DNA from: Mangrovimicrobium sp033283385
GTDB lineage: Bacteria > Pseudomonadota > Gammaproteobacteria > Pseudomonadales > Halieaceae
Direction of reading: 5' to 3'
Length of the DNA: 64,000 nt
Assembly: GCA_033283385.1 (NCBI GenBank)
Contig: JAWMQQ010000001.1
Coordinates: 1,612,001-1,676,000 of the forward strand
The notes under the pieces were generated by a model. It did not search any database, was not told the origin of the DNA, and saw only the letters and a program-made list of their open reading frames with translations. Below are positions 25,744 through 35,178 of this stretch, in pieces (position 1 is the first letter of the stretch; each line of letters starts with the position of its first letter). The translations under genes and the position numbers were made by a program.

Positions 25744-25800
25744 CGTAGGAGCGCGCTCCGCGCGCGATACCCATCCGTAGGAGCGCGCTCCGCGCGCGAT
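25744..25800. repeat. Two REP units in direct orientation
   Basis: The 25-nt unit beginning CGTAGGAGCGCGCTCC and ending CGCGAT occurs twice, identically, separated by 7 bases. Direct tandem placement differs from the inverted pairs elsewhere in the window. Confidence 0.88.
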
Positions 25801-25843
25801 CGCCCGTGTAACGGGCCCGGTTCCGCCGGGGAATCTCTCGCGC

Positions 25844-27304
25844 CTACGCGCTGAGCCGATGCGGCAGCGCCGCCTGGGGCGACTTGCCGAGCACCTCGCA
25901 ATAGACATCCTCCAGCGCCCGGCAGGAAGCGCGCACGCTGGTGATCGATTCCGGCTCGATCGGCTCCAGTACGCTCACCCGGATACGGGCGGAGCGCACC
26001 AGGAAGGCCCCCTTGGGCAGCGCGTCCTTCACGTTGTGCAGCACGATGGGCACGATAGGCACGCCGGCGCGCTTGGCCAGCAGGAAGGCGCCGTGCTTGA
26101 AGGGCTGGATGTTGCCCAGGGTACTGCGCGTGCCCTCCGGCGCGATCACCAGCGAACGACCGCTGGCCAGTACCGCCATGGCGCGCTTGAGGACCTCGCT
26201 CTGGTCGCGCTCGTCGCGGTCCACGAAGATGGTGTCCACCTGTTGCAGCATGGGGCCGATGACCGGCGCATGGGCCATTTCCTTCTTGCACAGCGCCACC
26301 ACGTCGTCGCGCAGCAGCCGCGCCAGCACCACCGAGTCGAGCAGGCTCTGGTGGTTGAAGATGTAGACGACCGGACGCTTGCGGTGCAGGTTGTCGTAAC
26401 CCTCGATGTCGAATTCCAGGCCGGCGAAACTGGCGGTAATGTCACCGACCAGCCGCGTCACCCGGTTGGCGTTGAGACCCGGGGCAACTCCCAGCCGGCG
26501 GCTGAGCGCGCCGAAGGCGGTGGCGGCCATCAGCGATTCCACCACCAGCGCAGTGCGCGCGAGGTTTTCCAGCCTGGGCATCCCGCGGCTGGGGAAGTGC
26601 AGCTGCGGCCAGTGCCGGTTGCGCGCGTGTACGGCCAGCTTGTCCGAGGGGTTGACGGCCACCGGGCGGCCGACCTTGCGCAGCAGCGGCAGGTCGGCGC
26701 TGGAGTCGCTGTAGAAGAAGCTGTCCTTCAGGCTGCAGCCGAAGCGGCGCGCCGCCCGGCGCGCGGCCAGCGCCTTGCCCTCGCCGTAGCACAGCGGCGC
26801 GACGACATTGCCGGTAAAACGGCCGTCCTGGACTTCCAGCCGGGTACAGCAGATTTCTTCGATCCCGAGGATGCGCGCCACAGGATCCACCTGGTAGTGA
26901 CTGGCCGCGGTGACGATGACCAGGTGATCGCCCGCGGCACGGTGGGCTTCCACCAGGGCGACAGCTTCCGGGTAGAGGTTGCGCGCCAGGCTGTTCTCGA
27001 AGGCGCGAATGCCCAGTTCCGACAGGGTGGATTCGTCGACGCCGGTGAGCGCGCGCGCCAGGCGCTTGACCAGCTTGTGGTAATTGCCGCCACCGCCGGT
27101 GCGCTGTCGCAGCACGTCGTGCATCAGCCTGGTCGCTTCCTTGAGGTGCCCGCGATTGGCGGCGTGGCGGGCAGTTTCCACACCCATGGCGAGGATGGAG
27201 TAGCCCGCTATCAGAGTGCGGTCCAGGTCGAAAAACGCCACGCGACCGGCGCCGGGCCGGGCACTGCGGGCGATGTCGCTGAGATGGGATTCCAGTCCAG
27301 TCAT
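25844..27304 (-). CDS. HAD-IB phosphatase fused to 1-acylglycerol-3-phosphate acyltransferase
   Basis: The 486-residue protein joins two enzymes. The N-terminal half is a HAD subfamily IB phosphatase with FFDLDRT (nucleophile Asp26, general acid Asp28) and a later DSSADLPLL motif. The C-terminal half (about 270-486) is a PlsC-type acyltransferase with NHQSLLDS (about 317, HX4D) and EGTRS (about 390). Similar fusions occur in bacteria and may act on phospholipid intermediates, for example dephosphorylating and acylating glycerol or lysophosphatidate species; the exact reaction is not certain. The start ATG 27304 fits well. Confidence 0.9.
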   Translation of the reverse strand: MTGLESHLSDIARSARPGAGRVAFFDLDRTLIAGYSILAMGVETARHAANRGHLKEATRLMHDVLRQRTGGGGNYHKLVKRLARALTGVDESTLSELGIRAFENSLARNLYPEAVALVEAHRAAGDHLVIVTAASHYQVDPVARILGIEEICCTRLEVQDGRFTGNVVAPLCYGEGKALAARRAARRFGCSLKDSFFYSDSSADLPLLRKVGRPVAVNPSDKLAVHARNRHWPQLHFPSRGMPRLENLARTALVVESLMAATAFGALSRRLGVAPGLNANRVTRLVGDITASFAGLEFDIEGYDNLHRKRPVVYIFNHQSLLDSVVLARLLRDDVVALCKKEMAHAPVIGPMLQQVDTIFVDRDERDQSEVLKRAMAVLASGRSLVIAPEGTRSTLGNIQPFKHGAFLLAKRAGVPIVPIVLHNVKDALPKGAFLVRSARIRVSVLEPIEPESITSVRASCRALEDVYCEVLGKSPQAALPHRLSA

Positions 27305-27541
27305 AACTGCTTACCGGGGTTACAGGCTCGCGAAAATTGATCAATTTGTAGACAGCAAGAAGCTTGCCAGTTGCGCCAGTATGGTGCCGCTCTATGACAA
27401 AGTGGCGACAATCGGGCGGGAGTGACCCCGTTGCGGCGCTATAACAATCAAAGGTGATGGTCGAAAGTGGTGCATGATCAATTCGTCCTGCCCCAAAGCA
27501 GTCAGCTAGTCTGTGCGGGGGAGCTTCGATACTATAGCTCA

Positions 27542-30097
27542 ATGACAAGCACAGACATCGCCTCGCTCCCCATCCACGACATTCTGGACGATTTGCGCGC
27601 CGCCTTGCGCACGGGGAACGAGTTGGTGCTGCAGGCACCGCCCGGTGCGGGCAAGACCACCGCAGTGCCGCTGGCGCTGCTGGAAGAGGCCTGGCTGGCC
27701 GGACGGCGCATCGTCATGCTGGAACCCCGCCGCATGGCCGCCCGCGCCGCCGCCGCTCGCATGGCGCAGATGCTGGGCGAACCCGTGGGTCGCACGGTCG
27801 GCTACAGTATCCGGCTGGAAACCTGTACTTCCGAGGACACCCGTATCGAGGTGGTGACCGAGGGCATCCTCACACGCCGCCTGCAGTCCGACCCGGGGCT
27901 CGAGGGCGTCGGCCTGGTCATCTTCGACGAATTCCACGAGCGCAGCCTGGATGCGGACCTGTGTCTCGCGCTGTGTCTACAGGGCCGCGAGCTGTTTCGA
28001 GAGGGCGCGCCCCTGCGCCTGCTGGTGATGTCGGCCACCCTGGATGGCGACGCTGTAGCGCAGCTTCTCGGGGACGCGCCGGTGCTTGGCTCCGCGGGCC
28101 GACAATACCCGGTGCAAACGAAATTCCTGGGCGCTCCGGGCCTGCGCGACTCCATTGCCGAGCCGGTCACGGCGGCGGTGCGCCGGGCGCTGGCGGAGCG
28201 CACCGGCAATGTGCTGGTGTTCCTGCCGGGACAGCGCGAGATCAACCAGGTGGGCCGCGCGCTGCGCGAGGGCCTGCCGGCTGACGTGCTGCTGCAACCG
28301 CTGTACGGCGGGCTGAGCCTGGCCAAACAGCAGGCGGCCATCGACGCACCGCCCCAGGGCAAGCGCAAGGTAGTGCTGGCGACCAACGTGGCGGAGACCA
28401 GCCTGACCATCGAGGGCGTCTCGGTGGTGGTCGATTCCGGGCTGGTCCGCGAGGCGCACTTCGACCCCGCCACCGGCGTCACCAGGCTGTCGACCCGCCG
28501 CATCTCCACGGCATCCGCCGAGCAGCGGCGGGGCCGGGCAGGGCGGTTGGGCCCCGGCTTCTGCTACCGACTGTGGTCCGAGGAACAGGACGGCAAGCTG
28601 GTGGCCCATTCCACCGCCGAGATCCTGCACGCGGACCTCGCGCCGCTGGCCCTGCAACTGCTGGCCTGGGGCGTGGACGCACCGGCCGAGCTGGCCTGGC
28701 TGGACCTGCCGCCAGAGGCTGCCTGGCGACAGGCGCTGGATGTGCTGGAGCAGACCGGCGCGCTGTTCTTCAATGACGCCGGCCGGCCGCAACTGACACC
28801 CCACGGCGTGCGCCTGGCCCAGGTGCCGCTGCATCCCCGGCTGGCGCACATGCTGCTGGTGGGCTGCGACATCCACGCCACGGAAACCGCCTGCCTGCTC
28901 GCCGCCGTGCTGTCCGAGCGCAATCCGCTGGCCGGGGAGGGGGCGGACATCGCCGAGACCCTGGCCACCCTGATGGGCGAGCACAGCTGCCCGCCGTCCG
29001 CCCAGGCCTGGTACCGCCAGACCTGGCTGCAGGCCCGGCGTTTCGCACGCATCGCCACCGACGTGCACAAACCGCGCAAGTTCGCCCTGTCGGTGGAGCA
29101 CGAGGATGTGCTCGGCATCCTGCTCGCCAGCGCTTGGCCGGACCGCATCGCGCGCCGCCGCGGCAATAGCGGTGCCCAGTACCAGCTGAGCAACGGCCGT
29201 GGCGGCCACCTCGCCGAGGCCGATCCGCTGCTGCGCGAAGCCTGGCTTGCGGTGGCGGAGATCGGCGGCCGCGCCGGCAGTGACAGCGACCGTATCTACG
29301 CCGCCGCGGCGCTCAACCCGCGCTGCTTCAATACGGTGCTTTCCTCGCTGGTAAAGGAGCAGGAGATCGTCGAGTGGGACCTGCGCAGGGAGCGCTTCGT
29401 CGCCGAGCGCAGGCGCGGGGTGGGAGCGCTGGAACTGTCCCGCGAGACACTGCCCGAGGTATCGGACGAGGCGCGCATCGATGCGCTGCTGGGCGTGGTC
29501 CGGCGGCGCGGCCTGGACGTGCTGCCCTGGACCGAGCCCCTGCGCCAGTGGCGCGCGCGGGTGCAACTGCTGCACGAACACCACCCTGACCCGACCAGTA
29601 ATCCCTGGCCGGACCTGTCCGGGGAGGCCCTGATGGCCACGCTGGAGCAGTGGTTGTCGCCGTATCTCACGGCGGTGCGGCGCATGGAGGATTTTCGCGG
29701 ACTGGACCTGCGCAGCATCCTGCAGGCCATGCTGCCCTGGCCGCTGCCGCTGGACCTGGAACGGCTGGCGCCGGAGAGCCTCGGCGTGCCCTCCGGGTCG
29801 AGTATTCGCGTGGATTACACCCAGACCCCGCCGGTACTGGCGGTGAAGTTGCAGGAGATGTTCGGCTGCGAGGCGACGCCGACGGTCGCCGATGGAAGGG
29901 TTGCCCTGCAGGTCCACCTGCTGTCACCGGCCGGCCGCCCGTTGCAGGTCACCCAGGACCTCGCCAGCTTCTGGCGCGGCCCCTACGTGGAAGTGCGCCG
30001 CGAAATGCGCGGGCGCTACCCCAAGCACCCTTGGCCGGAGGACCCGCTGCAGGCCATCGCCACCCGCCGCACCAAACCGCAACTCGGCCTGGCCTGA
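27542..30097 (+). CDS. hrpB: ATP-dependent RNA helicase HrpB
   Basis: HrpB is a DEAH/DExH-family helicase of 851 residues here. Motif I is APPGAGKTT (about 32-40), motif II is IFDEFHERS (about 127), motif III is MSATLDG and motif VI is QRRGRAGRLGPG. The C-terminal HrpB-specific region (SSIRVDYTQTPPVLAVKLQEMFG) is present. The start ATG 27542 gives the family's usual opening. No ribosome site precedes it, and a TACTAT -10-like box ends about 7 nt before the ATG, so the message may be nearly leaderless. It converges with ygiQ across 12 nt. Confidence 0.94.
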   Translation: MTSTDIASLPIHDILDDLRAALRTGNELVLQAPPGAGKTTAVPLALLEEAWLAGRRIVMLEPRRMAARAAAARMAQMLGEPVGRTVGYSIRLETCTSEDTRIEVVTEGILTRRLQSDPGLEGVGLVIFDEFHERSLDADLCLALCLQGRELFREGAPLRLLVMSATLDGDAVAQLLGDAPVLGSAGRQYPVQTKFLGAPGLRDSIAEPVTAAVRRALAERTGNVLVFLPGQREINQVGRALREGLPADVLLQPLYGGLSLAKQQAAIDAPPQGKRKVVLATNVAETSLTIEGVSVVVDSGLVREAHFDPATGVTRLSTRRISTASAEQRRGRAGRLGPGFCYRLWSEEQDGKLVAHSTAEILHADLAPLALQLLAWGVDAPAELAWLDLPPEAAWRQALDVLEQTGALFFNDAGRPQLTPHGVRLAQVPLHPRLAHMLLVGCDIHATETACLLAAVLSERNPLAGEGADIAETLATLMGEHSCPPSAQAWYRQTWLQARRFARIATDVHKPRKFALSVEHEDVLGILLASAWPDRIARRRGNSGAQYQLSNGRGGHLAEADPLLREAWLAVAEIGGRAGSDSDRIYAAAALNPRCFNTVLSSLVKEQEIVEWDLRRERFVAERRRGVGALELSRETLPEVSDEARIDALLGVVRRRGLDVLPWTEPLRQWRARVQLLHEHHPDPTSNPWPDLSGEALMATLEQWLSPYLTAVRRMEDFRGLDLRSILQAMLPWPLPLDLERLAPESLGVPSGSSIRVDYTQTPPVLAVKLQEMFGCEATPTVADGRVALQVHLLSPAGRPLQVTQDLASFWRGPYVEVRREMRGRYPKHPWPEDPLQAIATRRTKPQLGLA

Positions 30098-30109
30098 AGC
30101 CTTTCTTAC

Positions 30110-32218
30110 CTAGCGCTTGCGCCGCCGCTGCGGGTTGCGCGGCAGGCCGTTGTGCTGGGTGGCGAAGGGCTTGCCGGGTTCGACCACCGGGTGGCGCTTG
30201 CCCGGCTGGCGCGGCGGCACCAGGTGCACCTTACCATTGCCGATGAGGTCGCTGCGGCCCATTTTTTTCAGGGCCCGGCGCAGCTCCGGCCAGTTCTCCG
30301 GGTCGTGGTAGCGCAGGAAAGCCTTGTGCAGGCGGCGCTGCGACATTCCCTTAGCCGTTGGCACGGCCTCGCTGTCGCGGCTGATCTTCTTCAGCGGGTT
30401 GCGACCGCTGTGGTACATCGCCGTGGCGCTGGCCATGGGCGAAGGGTAGAAGTTCTGTACCTGGTCGGCGCGAAAGCCGTTGCGCTTGAGCCACAGGGCG
30501 AGGTTCATCATGTCTCGGTCGGTGGTGCCCGGGTGCGCGGCGATGAAGTAGGGGATCAGGTACTGCTTCTTGCCCGCGGCCGCCGAGTACTTGTCGAACA
30601 TGCTCTTGAAGCGGTCGTAGGTGCCGATGCCCGGCTTCATCATTTTGGAGAGCGGGCCTTCCTCGGTGTGTTCCGGGGCGATCTTCAGGTAGCCGCCCAC
30701 GTGGTGGGTGACCAGCTCCTCGACATACTCCGGGCTCTCCACCGCGAGGTCGTAGCGCAGGCCGGAGGCGATCAGCACCTTCTTGATACCGGGCAGTTCG
30801 CGCGCCTTGCGGTAAAGCTCGACCAGCGGCTTCTGGTCGGTGTTCAGGTTCTTGCAGATACCCGGGAACACGCAGGACAGCTTGCGGCACTTCGCCTCGA
30901 TGTCCGGGCTCTTGCAGGCCAGGCGCCACATGTTGGCGGTGGGGCCGCCGAGGTCGGAGATCACGCCGGTAAACGCGGGCGAGGTATCGCGGATTTTCTC
31001 TACCTCGCGCAGGATCGAACCCTCCGAGCGGTTCTGGATGATGCGGCCCTCGTGCTCGGTGATGGAACAGAAAGTACAGCCGCCGAAGCAGCCGCGCATG
31101 ATATTCACCGAGTGGCGGATCATCTCGTAGGCGGGAATGCGCGCATCGCCGTAGGCGGTGTGCGGCAGCCGCGTATACGGCAGCTCGAACACCCAGTCCA
31201 GCTCGTCGGTGCCCAGCGGCAGCGGCGGCGCGTTGAGCCATACCTCGCGATCGCCGTGGACCTGCACCAGCGGCCGCGCGTTGTGCGGGTTGGTCTCCTT
31301 GTGCAGGATGCGCGAGGCGTGGGCGTACAGCGCCGGGTCGTCGCGCACCTGCTCGAAGGCCGGAATGCGAACCACCGCGGGGCGCTCGTCCTCCACCACG
31401 TCCAGCACCCGCACCACGTCCGCGCCCGCCTGCACGGCAATTTCGTCCGTCGCGCACTCGGCAGCCTGGGTCATGGCGTAGGGATCGGGGTGTTCCTGCA
31501 CCGGCCCGACCACGTCGATGGAGGTGGAATCCACCACCCGCCAGTCCTCGGGAATGCGCTTGCAGACGAAAGCAGTGCCGCGCAGGTCGCGGATCTGCCG
31601 GATCGGCTCGCCGGCGGCCATGCGATGGGCCAGGTCGACGATGGCGCGCTCGGCGTTGCCGTACAGCAGCAGGTCCGCGCGGCTGTCCAGCAGGATGGAG
31701 CGGCGCACCTTGTCGCTCCAGTAATCGTAGTGGGCGATGCGCCGCAGGCTGGCCTCGATGCTGCCGATCACCAGCGGCACATCCCGGTAGGCCTCTCGCA
31801 GGCGCTGGCTGTAGACGATCACCGCCCGGTCCGGTCGCTTGCCACCCACGTCACCGGGTGTATAGGCATCGTCGTTGCGGCGCTTCCGGTCCGCGGTGTA
31901 GCGGTTGATCATCGAGTCCATGTTGCCGGCGGCGACGCCAAAGAACAGGTTGGGCCGGCCCAGCGCGGTAAACGCCTCGGCGCTGGTCCAGTCTGGCTGG
32001 GCGATGATCCCCACGCGAAAGCCCTGCGCCTCCAGTACGCGTCCGATCACCGCCATGCCGAAGCTGGGGTGATCCACGTAGGCGTCGCCGGTGACGATGA
32101 TGATGTCGCAGGAATCCCAGCCGAGGGCGTCCATCTCGGCGCGGGTCATCGGCAGTTCGGGGGCCGGGCCGAAACATTCGGCCCAGTACTTGCGGTAGTC
32201 GTACAGGGGCGTGGGCAT
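30110..32218 (-). CDS. YgiQ-family radical SAM protein
   Basis: The 702-residue protein matches the YgiQ family. The N-terminal domain (about 1-190) is followed by a radical SAM core with the cluster motif CFGGCTFCSIT at about residue 374 and a basic C-terminal tail (NPQRRRKR). The start ATG 32218 gives MPTPLYDYRKYWAECFG, the conserved opening; the in-frame extension beyond it runs into the hairpin repeat region and is spurious. The substrate of YgiQ is unknown to me. The 376-nt gap on its 5' side holds the first of the three conserved-loop hairpins and a REP unit. Confidence 0.92.
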   Translation of the reverse strand: MPTPLYDYRKYWAECFGPAPELPMTRAEMDALGWDSCDIIIVTGDAYVDHPSFGMAVIGRVLEAQGFRVGIIAQPDWTSAEAFTALGRPNLFFGVAAGNMDSMINRYTADRKRRNDDAYTPGDVGGKRPDRAVIVYSQRLREAYRDVPLVIGSIEASLRRIAHYDYWSDKVRRSILLDSRADLLLYGNAERAIVDLAHRMAAGEPIRQIRDLRGTAFVCKRIPEDWRVVDSTSIDVVGPVQEHPDPYAMTQAAECATDEIAVQAGADVVRVLDVVEDERPAVVRIPAFEQVRDDPALYAHASRILHKETNPHNARPLVQVHGDREVWLNAPPLPLGTDELDWVFELPYTRLPHTAYGDARIPAYEMIRHSVNIMRGCFGGCTFCSITEHEGRIIQNRSEGSILREVEKIRDTSPAFTGVISDLGGPTANMWRLACKSPDIEAKCRKLSCVFPGICKNLNTDQKPLVELYRKARELPGIKKVLIASGLRYDLAVESPEYVEELVTHHVGGYLKIAPEHTEEGPLSKMMKPGIGTYDRFKSMFDKYSAAAGKKQYLIPYFIAAHPGTTDRDMMNLALWLKRNGFRADQVQNFYPSPMASATAMYHSGRNPLKKISRDSEAVPTAKGMSQRRLHKAFLRYHDPENWPELRRALKKMGRSDLIGNGKVHLVPPRQPGKRHPVVEPGKPFATQHNGLPRNPQRRRKR

Positions 32219-32407
32219 GGTGCTCGCCGGCGATGGCTGCCGGGCGTTCAGGATTGGCCGGCGATTGTACCGCAATCGGGGGGGCGCTGTGGAACCGCTC
32301 TTAGCGGTAGTTCTGCCGGTCGCCGGCGTACTGCATGGGGGCCGGTGGCAGGACCGGTTCACCGCGGTGCAACGCGCCGGGGGAAGGCAGAATCGCGCTC
32401 CGGACCA

Positions 32408-32484
32408 GGCGCCAGCGGGTAATACGCCCTCGCGGCGAATCAAAACGCCCTTGAGCAAGCGAGGGCGTATTACCCGCTGGCGCC
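32408..32484. repeat. Conserved-loop hairpin A (26-bp perfect stem, 25-nt loop)
   Basis: Left arm 32408-32433 and right arm 32459-32484 are exact reverse complements over 26 bases. The 25-nt loop 32434-32458 contains GAATCAAAACGCCCTTGAGC. The same loop, with one change, is in hairpin B (opposite strand), and in a more diverged form in hairpin C. Outside a shared six bases next to the loop (CCTCGC/GCGAGG) the arms differ between copies. Its right arm is also part of a 39-bp tandem repeat. The gap 32219-32407 before it shows no gene or clear signal. Confidence 0.85.
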
Positions 32485-32566
32485 GCGACCTGGCACCAGG
32501 CTGGCGTATTACCGGCGGGCGCCGTGACCTGGCACCGGGCTGGCGTGTGGCCTGCGGGCGCTGTGA
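32464..32566. repeat. 39-bp imperfect tandem repeat, about 2.6 units
   Basis: Units start at 32464, 32503 and 32542 with GGCGTATTACC, GGCGTATTACC and GGCGTGTGGCC. The first two share most of 39 bases, including ACCTGGCACC. The third breaks off where a REP unit begins. The first unit doubles as the right arm of hairpin A. Confidence 0.8.
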
Positions 32567-32589
32567 TCGCCTGCGTAGCAGGCTCCTAC
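32565..32589. repeat. REP unit, single
   Basis: GATCGCCTGCGTAGCAGG followed by CTCCTAC is one REP in inverted orientation. It lies 5 nt beyond the stop of the TonB receptor gene and 80 nt from hairpin A. Confidence 0.85.
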
Positions 32590-32594
32590 GGGGC

Positions 32595-35090
32595 TCAGAA
32601 GTTGAGGATGAAGTCCGCCCCGTACATCCGCGGCGGCAGGCGGGAAGCCGTGAGCGAGCCCACCGCGTCGCCGTTGTCGCCGAAATCGATGAAGTGTTCC
32701 TCGTTGGTCAGGTTGGTGGCCCACAGCGCCACCTCCCAGTTGGCGTCATCCGGCCGCAGGGCCATGCGCGCGTTGATCACGTAGTACGCATCGATCTCCC
32801 GGTTGGGATCGCTGAGGCTGTCGACCCGCTTGTCGCTCCAACTGTAGTCGACACGCGGCACCAGTGCGCCGTAATCGCCCAACTGGATGTTGTATTCGGC
32901 GGAAAGATTCACCTTGTTCTCCGGCGTACCCACGCGCGGCTTGCCGGTGAGGTCGTCCGCCTCGGTTTCACCCGCGGCCGTGAGAACGCGGAACTTGGTG
33001 TACTCGGTCTTCAGCCAGCTGTAGTTGCCAGCCAGGGTCAGGTTGTCGGTGGCCGCCCAGAAGGTCTCGACCTCCACGCCGTAGCCTTCGGCGTCCGAGT
33101 TGCGCAGGTTGTAGGAGGGCACCGGCTGGCCGATGAGCTTCAGCTCCTGCAGGTTCTGGTAATCGTAGTAGAACGCCGAGAGGTTGAGCTGCAGGGTGCG
33201 GTCGAAGTACTGCCCCTTGGAGCCGACCTCGTAGTTGATCACCTTCTCCTCGTCGTAGGAGGTGTCGATATCCGGCCCGAAGTTGAGGCTGTTGAAACCG
33301 CCGGACTTGAAGCCGGTGGCGACGCTGGCGTAGACCATGCTGTCGTCGGTCAGGGAGTAGTCCAGCACCACACGGCCGGAGAGGTTGTCCCAGTTCTTGT
33401 TCTGTGTGACGTCAAGTATCGGCTGGCCGTTGTTGTAGAACGCCAGGCCGAAGGAGGCGCCGGCGATGGTGTTCTGGTACTGGGTGAACAGGCCGAACTC
33501 CTTGTCGTCGTAGGTGTAGCGCAGGCCGGCGGACAGGTTCATGCGGTCGGTGAGGCTGTAGGTGGCGTCGCCGTAGATTGCGTAGCTGGTATAGGTGCCA
33601 TCGGATTTCACGTCCTCGATCCAGGGATCGAAGGCGGCGATGCGCGGCTGCAGGCTGGGGAGAATCTGCTGGAAGATGCCCACCAGCGGATTGTCGGAGA
33701 TGCCAAAGTCCGCCAGCGAACCCTCTCCGGAGAGGAACGCCCAGACGAAGGAGGAGGCGGCGATACCGTCGCGGCCGAGGTCCTTCTGCGCCTGGCGAAA
33801 CTCCGGCACCATCTCGTCGATCTGGCTGTTGTTCAGCGTGGCGAGGTATTCGAGATCTTCGGGCGTCTGCCCCGCGAAGGTGGACAGGAAGACATCGGAA
33901 GTCTCCGAACCCGCGCCCTTGAGCAACTCGGCCCAGGCAAAGCTCTCCAGCGTGCTGACATTGAATACCGCAGTGGTCAGGTGCTTGACGCGCTCGCGGG
34001 AGTAGGTGGCTCCGGTGGTCCACTTGAGCCGGTCGCTGGCGCCTGTCAGGCGGAACTCCTGCGAGAAGTACTCGTTTTCCTCGGGGTTGTTCGAGTTGAA
34101 CACGTAGTCCAGGTTGTTGGAGCCGTCGAGATCCTCGTCGAGGTGCGTCTTGAATTCGCGCCAGGCGGTGATCGAGGTGAGGGTCGCGTCCGCAAAATCG
34201 TGGTCGACCTGCAGCGAGGTGGCGAACTGCTTGCGCGCCTCGCGGTTGGTGTAGTCGGTGTGGATGTCGCCGAAATCGGAGTAGTGCCGCCCCGGGTTGG
34301 CGTTCTCGAACACCGAGTGGATGGTGGTCTGGCGGGCGGCGGAGTGCTGGTCCATGTCGCTGTATTCCATCCGCCAGCGCAACTCGGTGTCCGGGGTGGC
34401 GTTCCACAGCAGGCTGCCGCGCACGGCCTGGATGTCCTCGTCATTGAGGTCGTCGCCGCTGATGTTGTCGACGAAGCCGTCGCGGTTGCGCGATACGCCG
34501 ACCAGTCGCACGGCGAGATCGTCGGTCAGCGGCTGGTTGTACATGAATTCGGCGTCGACCCGGCCATAGTTGCCGACGGACACCTTGACCCGGCCCTCCT
34601 GCTCGAACACCGGGTCCTGGGTGATCAGGTGAATCGCCCCGCCGGTGGCGTTGCGGCCGAACAGGGTACCCTGCGGACCCTTCAGCACCTCGACCCGCGC
34701 CAGGTCCACCAGGGCGGTTTCCGCGCCCGCGCCGCGCGCCGCGTAGACGCCGTCCACGTAGACCGCCACTGCCGGGTCCGAGCCGACGGTCCAGTCATTG
34801 GTCTGGATGCCGCGGATGGAATAGGTGGGCTGCAGTGATTTCGCCACGTTCATCTCCACGCCGGCGGTGAACTGGCCTAGGTCACCGAGGTTGCGGGCGG
34901 TGAGGTTTTCCACATTTTCGGCGGAGAACACGCTGATCGCGATAGGTACGTCCTGTACGTTTTCCGAGCGCTTCTGGGCGGTGACGATGACTTCTTCAAT
35001 CGCGTTCTGGGCTGCCAGCTGTGCGCTGGCGGCGGCGGTACTGGCGGCAATGACGGCGAGTGCGAGCTTGCGTGGGAGACTGGTAATCAT
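32595..35090 (-). CDS. TonB-dependent outer-membrane receptor
   Basis: This 831-residue receptor has a signal peptide (about 1-27, ending AQLAAQ), a TonB box-like IEEVIVTAQKRSENVQ, a plug domain (VLKGPQGTLFGRNATGGAIH) and a 22-strand barrel ending in aromatic LNF at the C-terminus. The start ATG 35090 (MITSLPRKLALAV) gives a proper signal peptide; an in-frame start at 35129 would add 13 residues that spoil it. The type is common in Halieaceae and sphingomonads, where it imports siderophores, sterols or other bulky ligands. No transporter or catabolic gene adjoins it, so the ligand is unknown. Confidence 0.93.
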   Translation of the reverse strand: MITSLPRKLALAVIAASTAAASAQLAAQNAIEEVIVTAQKRSENVQDVPIAISVFSAENVENLTARNLGDLGQFTAGVEMNVAKSLQPTYSIRGIQTNDWTVGSDPAVAVYVDGVYAARGAGAETALVDLARVEVLKGPQGTLFGRNATGGAIHLITQDPVFEQEGRVKVSVGNYGRVDAEFMYNQPLTDDLAVRLVGVSRNRDGFVDNISGDDLNDEDIQAVRGSLLWNATPDTELRWRMEYSDMDQHSAARQTTIHSVFENANPGRHYSDFGDIHTDYTNREARKQFATSLQVDHDFADATLTSITAWREFKTHLDEDLDGSNNLDYVFNSNNPEENEYFSQEFRLTGASDRLKWTTGATYSRERVKHLTTAVFNVSTLESFAWAELLKGAGSETSDVFLSTFAGQTPEDLEYLATLNNSQIDEMVPEFRQAQKDLGRDGIAASSFVWAFLSGEGSLADFGISDNPLVGIFQQILPSLQPRIAAFDPWIEDVKSDGTYTSYAIYGDATYSLTDRMNLSAGLRYTYDDKEFGLFTQYQNTIAGASFGLAFYNNGQPILDVTQNKNWDNLSGRVVLDYSLTDDSMVYASVATGFKSGGFNSLNFGPDIDTSYDEEKVINYEVGSKGQYFDRTLQLNLSAFYYDYQNLQELKLIGQPVPSYNLRNSDAEGYGVEVETFWAATDNLTLAGNYSWLKTEYTKFRVLTAAGETEADDLTGKPRVGTPENKVNLSAEYNIQLGDYGALVPRVDYSWSDKRVDSLSDPNREIDAYYVINARMALRPDDANWEVALWATNLTNEEHFIDFGDNGDAVGSLTASRLPPRMYGADFILNF

Positions 35091-35178
35091 GTTGTTTTTT
35101 TCCGTTGACCTGCGGGTTGCGCTAATCATAAGGAAATTGCACGGCGCTTATCCACCGTATTCTGCGCCGTTTATACCT

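Noticed and set aside
25744..25800. Two identical repeats as a CRISPR array
   Set aside because: Only two units with a 7-nt spacer; the unit is a REP element found singly elsewhere in the window.
32408..32484. Hairpin as an integron attC site
   Set aside because: The required 7-base core sites (RYYYAAC/GTTRRRY) are missing at its ends and no integrase or cassette array is present.
32211..34838. Long plus-strand open frame opposite the TonB receptor
   Set aside because: It is the antisense shadow of a clear receptor gene and crosses the hairpin repeats; no protein family is recognisable.
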